This document shows, piece after piece, positions 1-7,828 of a stretch of 64,000 nt of DNA (the stretch's first letter is position 1; each line of letters begins with the position of its first letter). Position numbers and translations under genes: made by a program. The notes under the pieces are model-generated. The model did no database searches. It saw nothing but the letters and a program-made list of their open reading frames with translations, and had not been told where the DNA came from. The stretch comes from JAPKZH01 sp964537875 (GTDB lineage Bacteria; Acidobacteriota; Aminicenantia; Aminicenantales; UBA4085), in assembly GCA_964537875.1 (NCBI GenBank), contig CAZIDN010000009.1, positions 23,273-87,272 of the forward strand, in the 5' to 3' direction.

Positions 1-516
1 GGTATTCCAGAAAAAAGAATCATCGCCCAAGCTTGCCCTGAGCTGGCCGGTTATATCGAAAACGGATACCAGAGCGATGAAACGGGCCTGCTCATCGAAT
101 CGGCTGTCGAGGAGGCCTTGGCCAAGCTGACCGATCCCAAAGTTCCCATCTACGCGGGCCTGGTCTGCACCCATTACGGATATTCCCTGAGCCTATGGAA
201 TAAGGCCTTTGAGGAACGCGGCCAAAAGCTCTTGGGCCTCTTGAACCCGAATTCTCAAATGTTGGATTTCCTGTTCAAGACAGGAGATAAGAATCGAGCT
301 CGGACGACGGGAATATCGGCACGGGTTGTCTCCATGGTTGAGATCGCCGAGACCAAAAGAAAATCGCTGGCAGGATGGCTGAACAAGGTTTCTCCCGAAG
401 TGGCCTCTGCGCTGACAAAATACGAGCTCAAACCTAACCTTTTTAAGTGGCAGGACCCGCGCCGCGGTTCTAAACGAATGTCACTTCGGGCTTGCCCCGG
501 ACAAGCTCGCCGATAA
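1..516 (+). CDS. Glutamate racemase-like protein, 3' fragment
   Basis: The reading frame is open from the first base, so the start lies outside the window. The visible part has the C-terminal half of the Asp/Glu racemase fold. IIAQACPELAGYIE resembles the region before the second catalytic cysteine of MurI, and VCTHYGY (Cys codon 166-168) matches the family GCTHYP signature. MurI interconverts L- and D-glutamate for peptidoglycan, but the extra C-terminal stretch of about 60 residues and the missing proline make a close but non-MurI racemase possible. The last 20 or so residues are Arg-rich and come from a low-complexity stretch that also reads open on the other strand, so the natural end may have been altered by repeat DNA. 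Confidence 0.6.
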   Translation, partial: GIPEKRIIAQACPELAGYIENGYQSDETGLLIESAVEEALAKLTDPKVPIYAGLVCTHYGYSLSLWNKAFEERGQKLLGLLNPNSQMLDFLFKTGDKNRARTTGISARVVSMVEIAETKRKSLAGWLNKVSPEVASALTKYELKPNLFKWQDPRRGSKRMSLRACPGQARR

Positions 517-665
517 GAAAGGCCTTCTGGCCTGATCGATTGAAGAGCCGGACCGTTATTTTTCGCCGATTTTTTGTAACCTTTTCTCAAAAACGAAGTC
601 TTTACTAATGAATATCCGATGAAAAACATGGTTTTTTCGGGCGAATTCCCAGGCAGGAGCACCCG

Positions 666-1223
666 GTGACGGACAACCTGCTGATGGAAGACGTCCGGGA
701 CGGCAAGGTCGAGAAACTGGCCATCCTGTTTGAGAGGCACCACGTGGCTTTATTCAATTATTTTCTGAGGCTTACGGGCAACCGTCCGGTCAGCGAAGAC
801 CTGGTCCAGGAGGTCTTCACCCGGATCCTTAAATACCGCACGACCTACCGCGGAGAGGATCGATTCGCCGTTTGGATGTATAAAATCGGCCGAAACGCCC
901 ATATCGATTTCCTGCGTCGCCAGAAAGAGACTGTGCCCCTCGAAGACCAATTCGATGAAGCCCAAAGCGCCGACCTCATCCCCGAGGAGAGGGTGGAAAG
1001 GCAACAGGAAGCCGCTCTTATCTCCAGGGCTCTCAAGAGACTCTCCCCCAGGAAGCAGGAGGTTATCCTGCTCAGCCGCTTCCAGAACCTGAAGTACCGG
1101 GAGATCGCCGAACTGATGGAATGCCCCGTGGGCACCGTCAAAGGCATGGTCCATCGGGCCGTCCAGGAATTGGGCGATATCTATAAACAACTTTCCAGGG
1201 AGGCATGCCGCCATGAAATGTGA
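666..1223 (+). CDS. ECF-type RNA polymerase sigma factor
   Basis: This 185-residue protein has the two-domain layout of group 4 (ECF) sigma factors. Region 2 spans roughly residues 20-90 (LFNYFLRLTGN, then SEDLVQEVF, the core-binding and -10 recognition part). Region 4 spans roughly 125-175 (LSPRKQEVILL, YREIAELM, GTVKGMVHRA, a helix-turn-helix for the -35 element). The start is GTG with AGGAG seven bases upstream. Its stop overlaps the start of the next gene, a zinc-finger anti-sigma factor, by 11 bases, so the pair is probably translationally coupled and the sigma factor held inactive at the membrane. The downstream exported DUF4097 gene is a likely member of the regulon. Confidence 0.9.
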   Translation: MTDNLLMEDVRDGKVEKLAILFERHHVALFNYFLRLTGNRPVSEDLVQEVFTRILKYRTTYRGEDRFAVWMYKIGRNAHIDFLRRQKETVPLEDQFDEAQSADLIPEERVERQQEAALISRALKRLSPRKQEVILLSRFQNLKYREIAELMECPVGTVKGMVHRAVQELGDIYKQLSREACRHEM

Positions 1224-2022
1224 AGACATTAAGGAACGGATGCCGGATTTTCTGACCGGCGATTTGGATAATAAGGCAAAGTCGGAATTCGATGCTCATA
1301 TCGCCCGCTGCTCCGCCTGCGGCGAAGAGCTGCGGCAGCTGAGCGAGATCTGGACCAAACTGGGGGTTCTCCCCATGGAACAGCCTTCACCCGCTCTCCG
1401 CAACCGCTTTTACACCATGCTCGAAGCTTACAAGGAAGGTTTCGAAGCGGAAAAGGCCGCGGCTGTGCCGAAAAAGAAATTGTCCTTCTCATTCGGCCGA
1501 ATCTGGCCCCGCCGGCCCGCTTTTCAATTTGCCGCCGCCCTCGTCTTTGTCGTCCTCGGGATTACGGCCGGCTATCTCCTCAGGAACCCGCAGGCCCAGT
1601 TGTCCCGGCTCCACCAGGAAGTCGATGGCATGCGCCAGATGGTGGCCGTCTCTCTTTTGCAGCAGCCTTCATCCTCGGACCGGATCCAGGGCGCGAGCTT
1701 CAGCTCTCAGGTCAAAGCCCCGACTGCGAAAACGCTCGACGCACTTCTCCAAACCCTGGATCATGACCCAAATGTCAATGTCCGGCTGGCCGCCGTCGAC
1801 GCGCTCTACCTCTTTTCTTCTTATCCCGCCGTGAAAGACAGAATCGTCCAGTCGCTGACGAAGCAGGAGTCGCCGCTGGTGCAAGTCGCTCTGATCGATC
1901 TCCTAGTTGGCATCCGCGAGCAGCGCGCCGTCGGGGCCTTCAAAGCGCTCATCCAGAGTGAGAAGCTCAACCCCGACGTCAAGGAAAAAGCCAAACTCGG
2001 CATCCAGCAGCTCAGTTTTTAG
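1213..2022 (+). CDS. Membrane anti-sigma factor with zinc finger and HEAT-like repeats
   Basis: The N-terminus has the H-x3-C-x2-C anti-sigma zinc motif (H29, C33, C36), typical of zf-HC2/ZAS domains that bind ECF sigma factors. A single membrane span lies at about residues 103-123. The remaining 145 or so residues would be periplasmic and include HEAT-like helical repeats from about residue 170 (NVRLAAVDALYLF, PLVQVALIDLL, AVGAFKALI). HEAT repeats in that position would be a protein-binding sensor; this is inference. The gene overlaps the sigma gene and is followed nine bases later by a small exported ORF. Confidence 0.85.
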   Translation: MKCEDIKERMPDFLTGDLDNKAKSEFDAHIARCSACGEELRQLSEIWTKLGVLPMEQPSPALRNRFYTMLEAYKEGFEAEKAAAVPKKKLSFSFGRIWPRRPAFQFAAALVFVVLGITAGYLLRNPQAQLSRLHQEVDGMRQMVAVSLLQQPSSSDRIQGASFSSQVKAPTAKTLDALLQTLDHDPNVNVRLAAVDALYLFSSYPAVKDRIVQSLTKQESPLVQVALIDLLVGIREQRAVGAFKALIQSEKLNPDVKEKAKLGIQQLSF

Positions 2023-2031
2023 GAGATGATC

Positions 2032-2202
2032 ATGAAGAGACATATCGTTCCGGTCCTCATCATCATTATGCTGGCGGCTCTGGGATTCTCAGAATCCGCC
2101 TATAAGTTCGACCGCTTCACACAGGTCCGCATCGGAAAAGGCGGGCCGGCCATTGCTTGCGATACGCTGAACGGCGATATTTTGATAAAGAAAAGCCATT
2201 AA
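2032..2202 (+). CDS. Small exported peptide, DUF4097-like fragment
   Basis: A 56-residue ORF sits between the anti-sigma gene and the DUF4097 gene. ATG at 2032 has AGGAG (2021-2025) at good spacing; an ATG at 2026 is in frame but too close to it. The first 22 or so residues form a clear signal sequence (MKRHIVPVLIIIMLAALGFS). The end, DTLNGDILIKK, resembles the NGDI-type strand repeats of the neighbouring DUF4097 protein. It may be a real small secreted protein or the surviving N-terminus of a truncated DUF4097 paralogue. The next gene starts 10 bases later behind its own GGAGG. Confidence 0.6.
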   Translation: MKRHIVPVLIIIMLAALGFSESAYKFDRFTQVRIGKGGPAIACDTLNGDILIKKSH

Positions 2203-2212
2203 GGAGGCAACC

Positions 2213-3136
2213 ATGAAAAAACGGATACTTTTTGGGATCGTGATCCTGCTCGCGGCGGGGATCGGGGCGTATGCCCAACAGGCCAAGACGGACCGGGTGA
2301 CCGTTCCTTTGACCAACCCGGGAAAGCCGGGGATCGTGGAGGTCAGTCTGATGATGGGCAGCATCAAGGTCGTCGGCTACGAGGGCAAAGAGATCATCGT
2401 CGAAGCCACGCCCCGGGATAAAAACATCAAGGACACTGAAAAAACGACCGGATTTGTGATCGCCGTTCCGGTCGCGCCCAGCCCCCCCCGTCCCGCGTAT
2501 TATATCGGCCCCAAAGACAAGGACAAGGAAAAGGAGCAAAAGGACAAAGCGGCCGGCATGAAACGCATTCCCATCGAAAACACCGGCCTGACTATCGAAG
2601 AAGATAATAACACGGTGACGATCGAGGTCGAGTCCTGGAGGCGGGCGGTCGACCTGAGCATCCGGGTTCCCTACGCCAGCTCGCTCAAGCTGGAAGGCAC
2701 CAATCTCGGAGAAATATCCGTGGAGAATGTGAACGGGGAAATCGAAGTCGAAAACATGAACGGCGAAGTCAAGCTGGCCAATGTGGGAGGGACCGTCGTT
2801 GCCAACTCGACAAACGGCTCCATCAACGTGGTACTAAACAAAGTGACTCCCGACAAACCCATGTCCTTTGCCACATTCCACGGCGATATCGATATCACCC
2901 TGCCGGCCGATATCAAGGCCACTCTCAAAATCAAGTCCACTCAGGGCGAGGTGTTCAGCGATTTTGATATCGCCCTCAAATCCGTTCCCGTAAAACCCGA
3001 GGAAACCGCCACGAAAGAGGGAGGAAAGTACAGGATCGAGCTCGACCGGTCGGTCTACGGCACGATCAACGGCGGCGGTGCGGAGTTCAAGCTCCAGAAT
3101 TTCAGCGGCGACATCTATCTCCGGAAGAAGAAGTAA
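2213..3136 (+). CDS. Exported DUF4097-family beta-strand repeat protein
   Basis: The 307-residue product starts with a signal peptide (MKKRILFGIVILLAAGIGAYAQ). The body contains short beta-strand repeats of the type NGEIEVENMNGEV, NSTNGSINV, FHGDIDI and NFSGDIYL, which characterise DUF4097 putative adhesin-like proteins and predict a beta-helix. A Lys/Glu-rich insert lies at about residues 100-115. The gene has a strong SD (AAGGAGG) and is the last of the sigma/anti-sigma operon, a common arrangement in Acidobacteriota-like genomes. Its molecular role is unknown; a cell-envelope location is inferred from the leader. Confidence 0.8.
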   Translation: MKKRILFGIVILLAAGIGAYAQQAKTDRVTVPLTNPGKPGIVEVSLMMGSIKVVGYEGKEIIVEATPRDKNIKDTEKTTGFVIAVPVAPSPPRPAYYIGPKDKDKEKEQKDKAAGMKRIPIENTGLTIEEDNNTVTIEVESWRRAVDLSIRVPYASSLKLEGTNLGEISVENVNGEIEVENMNGEVKLANVGGTVVANSTNGSINVVLNKVTPDKPMSFATFHGDIDITLPADIKATLKIKSTQGEVFSDFDIALKSVPVKPEETATKEGGKYRIELDRSVYGTINGGGAEFKLQNFSGDIYLRKKK

Positions 3137-3148
3137 GCGAAAAGATAC

Positions 3149-3188
3149 GGGGACAGGTACTTAGTGCGGGAATGAGGTACCTGTCCCC
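3149..3188. repeat. Short palindrome with GGGGACAGGTAC ends
   Basis: GGGGACAGGTAC (3149-3160) is matched by GTACCTGTCCCC (3177-3188) around a 16-base loop. Similar GGGGACAGGTACC palindromes are known as REP-like elements around Y1/RAYT transposase genes in many bacteria. It directly follows the sigma operon and, with the T-run after it, could also serve as a transcription terminator. Confidence 0.6.
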
Positions 3189-3199
3189 TTTTTTTATCA

Positions 3200-3332
3200 T
3201 GTCATCGCGAGGAGCGGAGCGACGTGGCGATCTGACACGGAGTGTCATTCCGAGCGAAGTGAGGAATTCCCGCTTTTACTGCGAGAGACCTAAGCGGGGA
3301 TTGCCGCGGCGCTGCGCGCCTCGCAATGACAC
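3200..3332. repeat. Imperfect inverted repeat (TGTCATCGCGAGG type)
   Basis: The outer ends TGTCATCGCGAGG and CCTCGCAATGACA are inverted copies. An inner block GTGTCATTCCGAGCG lies between them. The pattern is a widespread dispersed intergenic repeat. It fills the gap between the convergent DUF4097 and GH38 genes and contains no credible gene. A short remnant of the same type (GCTCGCGATGACAG) lies near 61650. Confidence 0.65.
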
Positions 3333-3345
3333 GATAAAATATTTC

Positions 3346-6288
3346 CTATTCTCTTATGACAACCGTGTGCAGGCCGAAGGCTTTGATGGGGACGTAGATC
3401 GAATCTCTCAGCACGGTGTAGGTATTCGCGGGGCCCTCTCCGATGTCCGTCACGATGAACGTGACTTTTTCGGATCGAAGCAGAGGGCTTGAGATTTTCA
3501 CTTCGGTGTCCAAACCCGCGACCTCTCTCAGCCTGACGACGATCCCCTGTCCGTCCTCGGCCGGTTTGACGGCCTGGATCAGGACGTTGGGTTTGTCTAC
3601 GGCGAAGAAGCTCAGCGCCGTAGCCGGAAGGGGGCCGGCGTTTTTTTCTGAGAGCCAGGATGCCATGAGCGGCGTATGGACTTCCCAGCCGAACCGCGTC
3701 GATTTTGAGCTGTCCGCCCCGCCTGTCCGGCTGGCCAAGGAATACCGGAAGACAAACGTGCCGCCCTGGCCGGCTTTGAAATTCGTGTGCCAATAGTTGT
3801 TCATGGCATAGGAAAACAATCGCGTGTTCGTCAAATCGAGCTTCCCCAGCCATTTTCCGGTGTTGATGTCGCAAAATTGGACCAGCGGCGCCTCGACCGG
3901 CGACCAGACGATGCTCTGTTTCGCCCCGGCGATCTCCACCCAGCTCTGGACCGTCTGCCAGTCGCGGGTCGTTCCCGGGAGCTGATCCGTCTCGGGCGCC
4001 ATCTCAGCGTCGGCGATCTCGAACTTGAATTTCCCGTCCGCCAGCCCGAAGGGAAAGGCGAAATAGACGGCCTCGGACTCGTACGTTTCCTCTTTCTTGA
4101 GAGTGTTGATGAGGTCGATGCGCTTGAGGTCCTCGTAGAGAATGATCTCGGATTTAATTTCAGGGCATTGTCTGGCCTTTGTCTGAACAATGAGGCTAGA
4201 GGCTGCGGCGCCCTTCATCCCCGGCGCCACGGTCGCCGAAACAGGGCTGTAGCGCTTGAACTCCGGCCTTTTTTTCATATTATTTACGGCATTGCGCCCG
4301 CCTTCAGGGTTCTCGTAGATATATTGATTTAGGCTGTAAGGCGCCTTCTGATCGATCAATTCTTGGCCGTTTTCTTTGTCTATGATGCTGGACAAACCAC
4401 CGCTCTTTGGGTCTACCGTGATCTTATAATAACGGTTCTCTATGGAGTTTTCCTGGATGCGCGCCGTGGGCTGCCCAACCGCCGGCGTCCTGTCCGGGAC
4501 GATCGAGAAGGCGGCATATCCGATGGACGGGACGTTCTGCGCCAGAAAAACCAGCGTATTTTGATCCAGGAGCTGGAAGCCGACTTCACCGCCCGTCCGT
4601 TTATCGATGAGAGCGAAATTCCCTTTTTTATCGCGCAGCGGCGGCGGGAGCGCAATCATCACGACATCGCTTCGCTCCCAGGATAAGGGATTAAAGACGG
4701 CGAATGCGTATTTTTCGGCCGCGGCAATATTTTGGCTGAGGGCCTGCATGCTCCTGCTCGTGACCGTCCTGGCGATCTCCCTGGCCGTGTAGGCAAAGCC
4801 CGATTTGATCGTCCACTGGCTGCGGGCAAATTCAGATTCAGGGTCGCTGATCGAGTTCCAGGCGCCCCAAGTGTGCTCGTCGTAAAGCATCGTGTTCGTG
4901 TAACCCTCGCTGATCTCGCTCTGGGGGTAGTTGAAATCTTTGTTCATGAGGCTCGCCACGAAAGCCCATTTTTCAGCGGAGAGGAGCTCATTATGGGCCT
5001 GACGATTGATACCCGTCTCGAAAGAGGTTGAAGCCACGCCGTCGGTCCAGAAATCCGGCCAGCCGAGCTTGTAAGTGGGGATCTCGTTGGCATATTTCTT
5101 CTCGAAGGCCGTGAAGAACTCCCCCATCGTGGCCAGCCTCATCTTCGGATAGGCCCAGCGATTGTTCCACTCCCGGACCCTGTCCGAGAGCTCCTGTTTT
5201 GGCGGGCAGTTGTCCGTGACACAGCCGCTGATGTGAAAGGCGATCGTGTCATACGGATAATCGCCGCGCGCCTCGAGCTTGCCAAGATAATCCATGACCT
5301 TTGGAAAGCTCTTTTCGTAGCCTTCGTGGATCAGAAGCCCGTAGTTGGCGAATAGATAGTGTTCGCCGTTCCAGTGGAGAATCCTGCTGCCTTCGGGAGA
5401 CTGCCAGTAAAAAGGATTAGGGCGGCGGAGCGGCGCCCGCGACCTGTCCTCGTTAATGCCGGTCGTGAAATATCTGACCCAGATCTGGCTGAGGATTTGG
5501 GGCACGGCCCAGCTGAATCCCGTGACGTCATTGTTCATGGCGCTCTGGAGCGGAAAGCCGTATGTCCGGCTGAGTTCTTTGGCATAAAGAACGGCCCGGA
5601 TAAGCTCCTCGTGGGAAAAAAGGTCCGATTGATTAAGATACCATGCCGAAAGCTCGACACGACCACTTTTGAGAAGTCCGATGAGTTCCTGGACTTTCGC
5701 CTCAGGCCGGCTCTTGATGTAGTTCTGAAGGCTCCAGGAGACCTCGATGTTCCAGCGGAACTTTGCCTCATCGGGATAATCGTTCGTAGCCTTGCAGAAA
5801 TCGATCACGGAATCCAGGTAATCCATATGGTTCTTGGCCACCCGCGTTTGGAGGTCGGTGTAGCCGATGTCGGTATGCGAATGAGGCAGCAGGTAGAGCG
5901 TCCATTTTTTCCCGGGCTGGAGTTGGACTTCGTGTTTGATCATCTCCTTCCCGAGTTTCAAGGTGAAGGAGGCCTTAGCAGGTTTCTGAAGGTCGGGGAC
6001 AAAAACAGAATAGACGTTTTTGCCGGCCGCGATTTTTTCCAGCGGCATGCTGAACGTGACCTGGGGCGTCTTGACCAGAAGCTCGCCGGAAGTCTCCGGC
6101 CCGGAGTTATCGATCTCGACATCCAGCCGCTGCTTGAGGATTCTGTTTTCTTCGACGAAAAGGATGGTCGGCTTGACATCGATTTTTATCGGAGCCGCCG
6201 CCTGAGCGGCCTGGCCGGCTTGACAGAAAAATCCAAACCCCAAAAATACAATCGCAATGAGATAAGCTCGTCGCTTTTGAAAAGACAT
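3346..6288 (-). CDS. Exported glycoside hydrolase family 38 (alpha-mannosidase-like)
   Basis: The 980-residue protein has an N-terminal signal sequence ending near residue 30, then a beta-rich domain of about 100 residues. The GH38 catalytic domain follows, with the zinc motif HSHTDIGYTD (H136, H138, D140) and NNDVTGFSW, which corresponds to the nucleophile region of the family. The large C-terminal part is the beta-sandwich region usual in family 38. Retaining alpha-mannosidase activity, releasing mannose from glycans in the periplasm or outside the cell, is known for the family; the exact substrate cannot be told. The start has a strong SD (GGAGGGAAG). It is monocistronic and convergent with the sigma operon. 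Confidence 0.85.
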   Translation of the reverse strand: MSFQKRRAYLIAIVFLGFGFFCQAGQAAQAAAPIKIDVKPTILFVEENRILKQRLDVEIDNSGPETSGELLVKTPQVTFSMPLEKIAAGKNVYSVFVPDLQKPAKASFTLKLGKEMIKHEVQLQPGKKWTLYLLPHSHTDIGYTDLQTRVAKNHMDYLDSVIDFCKATNDYPDEAKFRWNIEVSWSLQNYIKSRPEAKVQELIGLLKSGRVELSAWYLNQSDLFSHEELIRAVLYAKELSRTYGFPLQSAMNNDVTGFSWAVPQILSQIWVRYFTTGINEDRSRAPLRRPNPFYWQSPEGSRILHWNGEHYLFANYGLLIHEGYEKSFPKVMDYLGKLEARGDYPYDTIAFHISGCVTDNCPPKQELSDRVREWNNRWAYPKMRLATMGEFFTAFEKKYANEIPTYKLGWPDFWTDGVASTSFETGINRQAHNELLSAEKWAFVASLMNKDFNYPQSEISEGYTNTMLYDEHTWGAWNSISDPESEFARSQWTIKSGFAYTAREIARTVTSRSMQALSQNIAAAEKYAFAVFNPLSWERSDVVMIALPPPLRDKKGNFALIDKRTGGEVGFQLLDQNTLVFLAQNVPSIGYAAFSIVPDRTPAVGQPTARIQENSIENRYYKITVDPKSGGLSSIIDKENGQELIDQKAPYSLNQYIYENPEGGRNAVNNMKKRPEFKRYSPVSATVAPGMKGAAASSLIVQTKARQCPEIKSEIILYEDLKRIDLINTLKKEETYESEAVYFAFPFGLADGKFKFEIADAEMAPETDQLPGTTRDWQTVQSWVEIAGAKQSIVWSPVEAPLVQFCDINTGKWLGKLDLTNTRLFSYAMNNYWHTNFKAGQGGTFVFRYSLASRTGGADSSKSTRFGWEVHTPLMASWLSEKNAGPLPATALSFFAVDKPNVLIQAVKPAEDGQGIVVRLREVAGLDTEVKISSPLLRSEKVTFIVTDIGEGPANTYTVLRDSIYVPIKAFGLHTVVIRE

Positions 6289-6375
6289 CTCTTCCCTCCT
6301 TCCAGGACTCAGGGCTTAAATATATCGTTTTAGAGGGTCCAAATCAAATGGAGAGGAGCCCGATGGGGCCCCCAA

Positions 6376-6440
6376 GGTTCTCTTCCATTTCATATGGGAA
6401 GGAAAGGGAAACGGTCCGGGGACGGCTGAAGCGACCATCG
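6376..6440. repeat. Truncated copy of the GGTTCTCTTCCAT fold-back repeat
   Basis: The stretch begins GGTTCTCTTCCATTTC and continues with GGGAAACGGTCCGGGGACGG. It closely matches the reverse complement of the right arm of the repeat at 43591-43753, including the GCGACCATCG block. The opposite arm is missing, so this is half an element. It lies upstream of the GH38 gene. Confidence 0.6.
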
Positions 6441-6447
6441 ACCTTTT

Positions 6448-6484
6448 TATTCCCCCCTAATTGCCTAGGGGGGTAGGGGGATTA
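6448..6484. repeat. GC-rich palindrome
   Basis: AATTCCCCCC-type sequence followed by CCTAGGGGGG and GGGGGATT forms a short palindromic block just downstream of the racemase-like gene. Related C-run/G-run palindromes lie near 23745-23776 and 56716-56752. It may act as a terminator for the gene at 6573-7682, but it has no clear T-tract. Confidence 0.4.
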
Positions 6485-6572
6485 GAAAGTTAAATTTCCG
6501 GCCGGCGAAGTTGTCTGAGCTTCCCGGCGAACGTCCGTAAAATCGAGGCCGGGAAGCGAGTTCTAACCCCGC

Positions 6573-7682
6573 TTATTTTTTAAAGGTTTCGTGCCGGATC
6601 GTCGCCTTCCGGATCCTGGCTTCGACCGGGTTCACGCCGATCCCCGGCCCCTCCGGCACCTTAATAAACCCGCCCTTTTCGAGCACGATCTCCGGGTCGA
6701 TCAGGTCCTGCTTGTAATACCGGTTGCTGGCCGACAGGTCGTTCGGGAACTTGAAATTCGGAAGCGAGGCTATATGTAGGTTGTGGGCGCGGCCAATCCC
6801 CGACTCGAGCATCCCGCCGCACCAGACCGGGATGCCGTTGGCCTGGCAGAAGTCATGGATCTTTTTGGCCTCGACCATGCCGCCGACGCGGCCGACTTTG
6901 ATGTTGATGATCCCGCAGCTGCCCATCTCGAAGGCCTGGCGGGCCGTCGTTTCAGACAGGATGCTTTCATCCAGGCACAGCGGCGTCCTCATCTCTTTCT
7001 GCAGCCGGCTGTGATCCCAGAGGTCGTAGGGAGGGAACGGCTGCTCCACCATCAGCAGGCCGAACGCGTCCAGCTTCTTGAGATGCTCCTTATCGGCAAG
7101 GATATAAGCGCCGTTGGCATCCACCTGGAGGGGCAGGTCGGGAAATTTTTTCCGGACGGCTTTGCAGGCTTCGACATCCCAGCCCGGCTTGATCTTGATC
7201 TTGATCCTCTGGTAGCCCTCGTCGAAGTAGGCACCGATGCGGTCGAGGAGCTCGGGAATGGAGTCTTCGATGCCGCAGCTCACGCCGGCCGGGATTCTGT
7301 TCTGCACGCCGCCGTAGATCCTCCAAAGGGGTACGCTGGCCTGCTTGGCCTTGAGGTCCCAAAGGGCGAGCTCCAGCCCGGCCTTGGCCATGAGATGGCC
7401 GCGGAACCTTTTGGCGTGCTTATAAAATTCTTCCGGCCTGGACAGGGATTTTTCGAACACGAGCGGGATCAGGAACTCCTTGAGGACATACCAGGCCGTC
7501 GTCGTGGTCTCGGAGCTGTAGAGCGGCGCCCCAGAAGCCACGACCTCGCCGTAGCCGCAACCCCCCGCGGCGTAGACCTTGACGATGATAAACGTCCGGT
7601 CATATTCGCGGCCGAAGCTCGTCTCAAAAAAATGGACGTAGGGGAGTTTGAGAAGGGCCAGATCGATGCGTTCGATATTCAT
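6573..7682 (-). CDS. Enolase-superfamily N-acylamino acid racemase / o-succinylbenzoate synthase
   Basis: The 369-residue protein matches the NAAAR/OSBS (MenC2-type) branch of the enolase superfamily along its whole length. The catalytic lysine pair is visible as K163 in KIKIKPGWD and K262 in NIKVGRVGG. The metal ligands are D188 (VDANGAY), E213 (VEQPF) and D238 (LDES). Members dehydrate SHCHC to o-succinylbenzoate in menaquinone synthesis, racemise N-succinylamino acids, or do both. No other men gene is nearby, and the neighbour across a divergent promoter region is an amino-acid dehydrogenase homologue, so an amino-acid racemase role is somewhat favoured here. The start is ATG with an AAAGGA-type SD. 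Confidence 0.8.
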   Translation of the reverse strand: MNIERIDLALLKLPYVHFFETSFGREYDRTFIIVKVYAAGGCGYGEVVASGAPLYSSETTTTAWYVLKEFLIPLVFEKSLSRPEEFYKHAKRFRGHLMAKAGLELALWDLKAKQASVPLWRIYGGVQNRIPAGVSCGIEDSIPELLDRIGAYFDEGYQRIKIKIKPGWDVEACKAVRKKFPDLPLQVDANGAYILADKEHLKKLDAFGLLMVEQPFPPYDLWDHSRLQKEMRTPLCLDESILSETTARQAFEMGSCGIINIKVGRVGGMVEAKKIHDFCQANGIPVWCGGMLESGIGRAHNLHIASLPNFKFPNDLSASNRYYKQDLIDPEIVLEKGGFIKVPEGPGIGVNPVEARIRKATIRHETFKK

Positions 7683-7828
7683 GGCACGGTCCTTTCCGGC
7701 CTCTTTATTATACCCGACTGTCTTTCCGGAGCGAACCCCCCAAAAAAAATTTTGACGAGCGCCCTCCCTTTTTAGTATAAATCTTTTTTAATCTTTAAAA
7801 CTCTTTTTTTATAAAGGAGCCGGTACTC

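Noticed and set aside
3172..3492. Plus-strand frame of 106 codons after the DUF4097 gene
   Set aside because: It is made of the intergenic inverted repeat and the antisense of the GH38 3' end.
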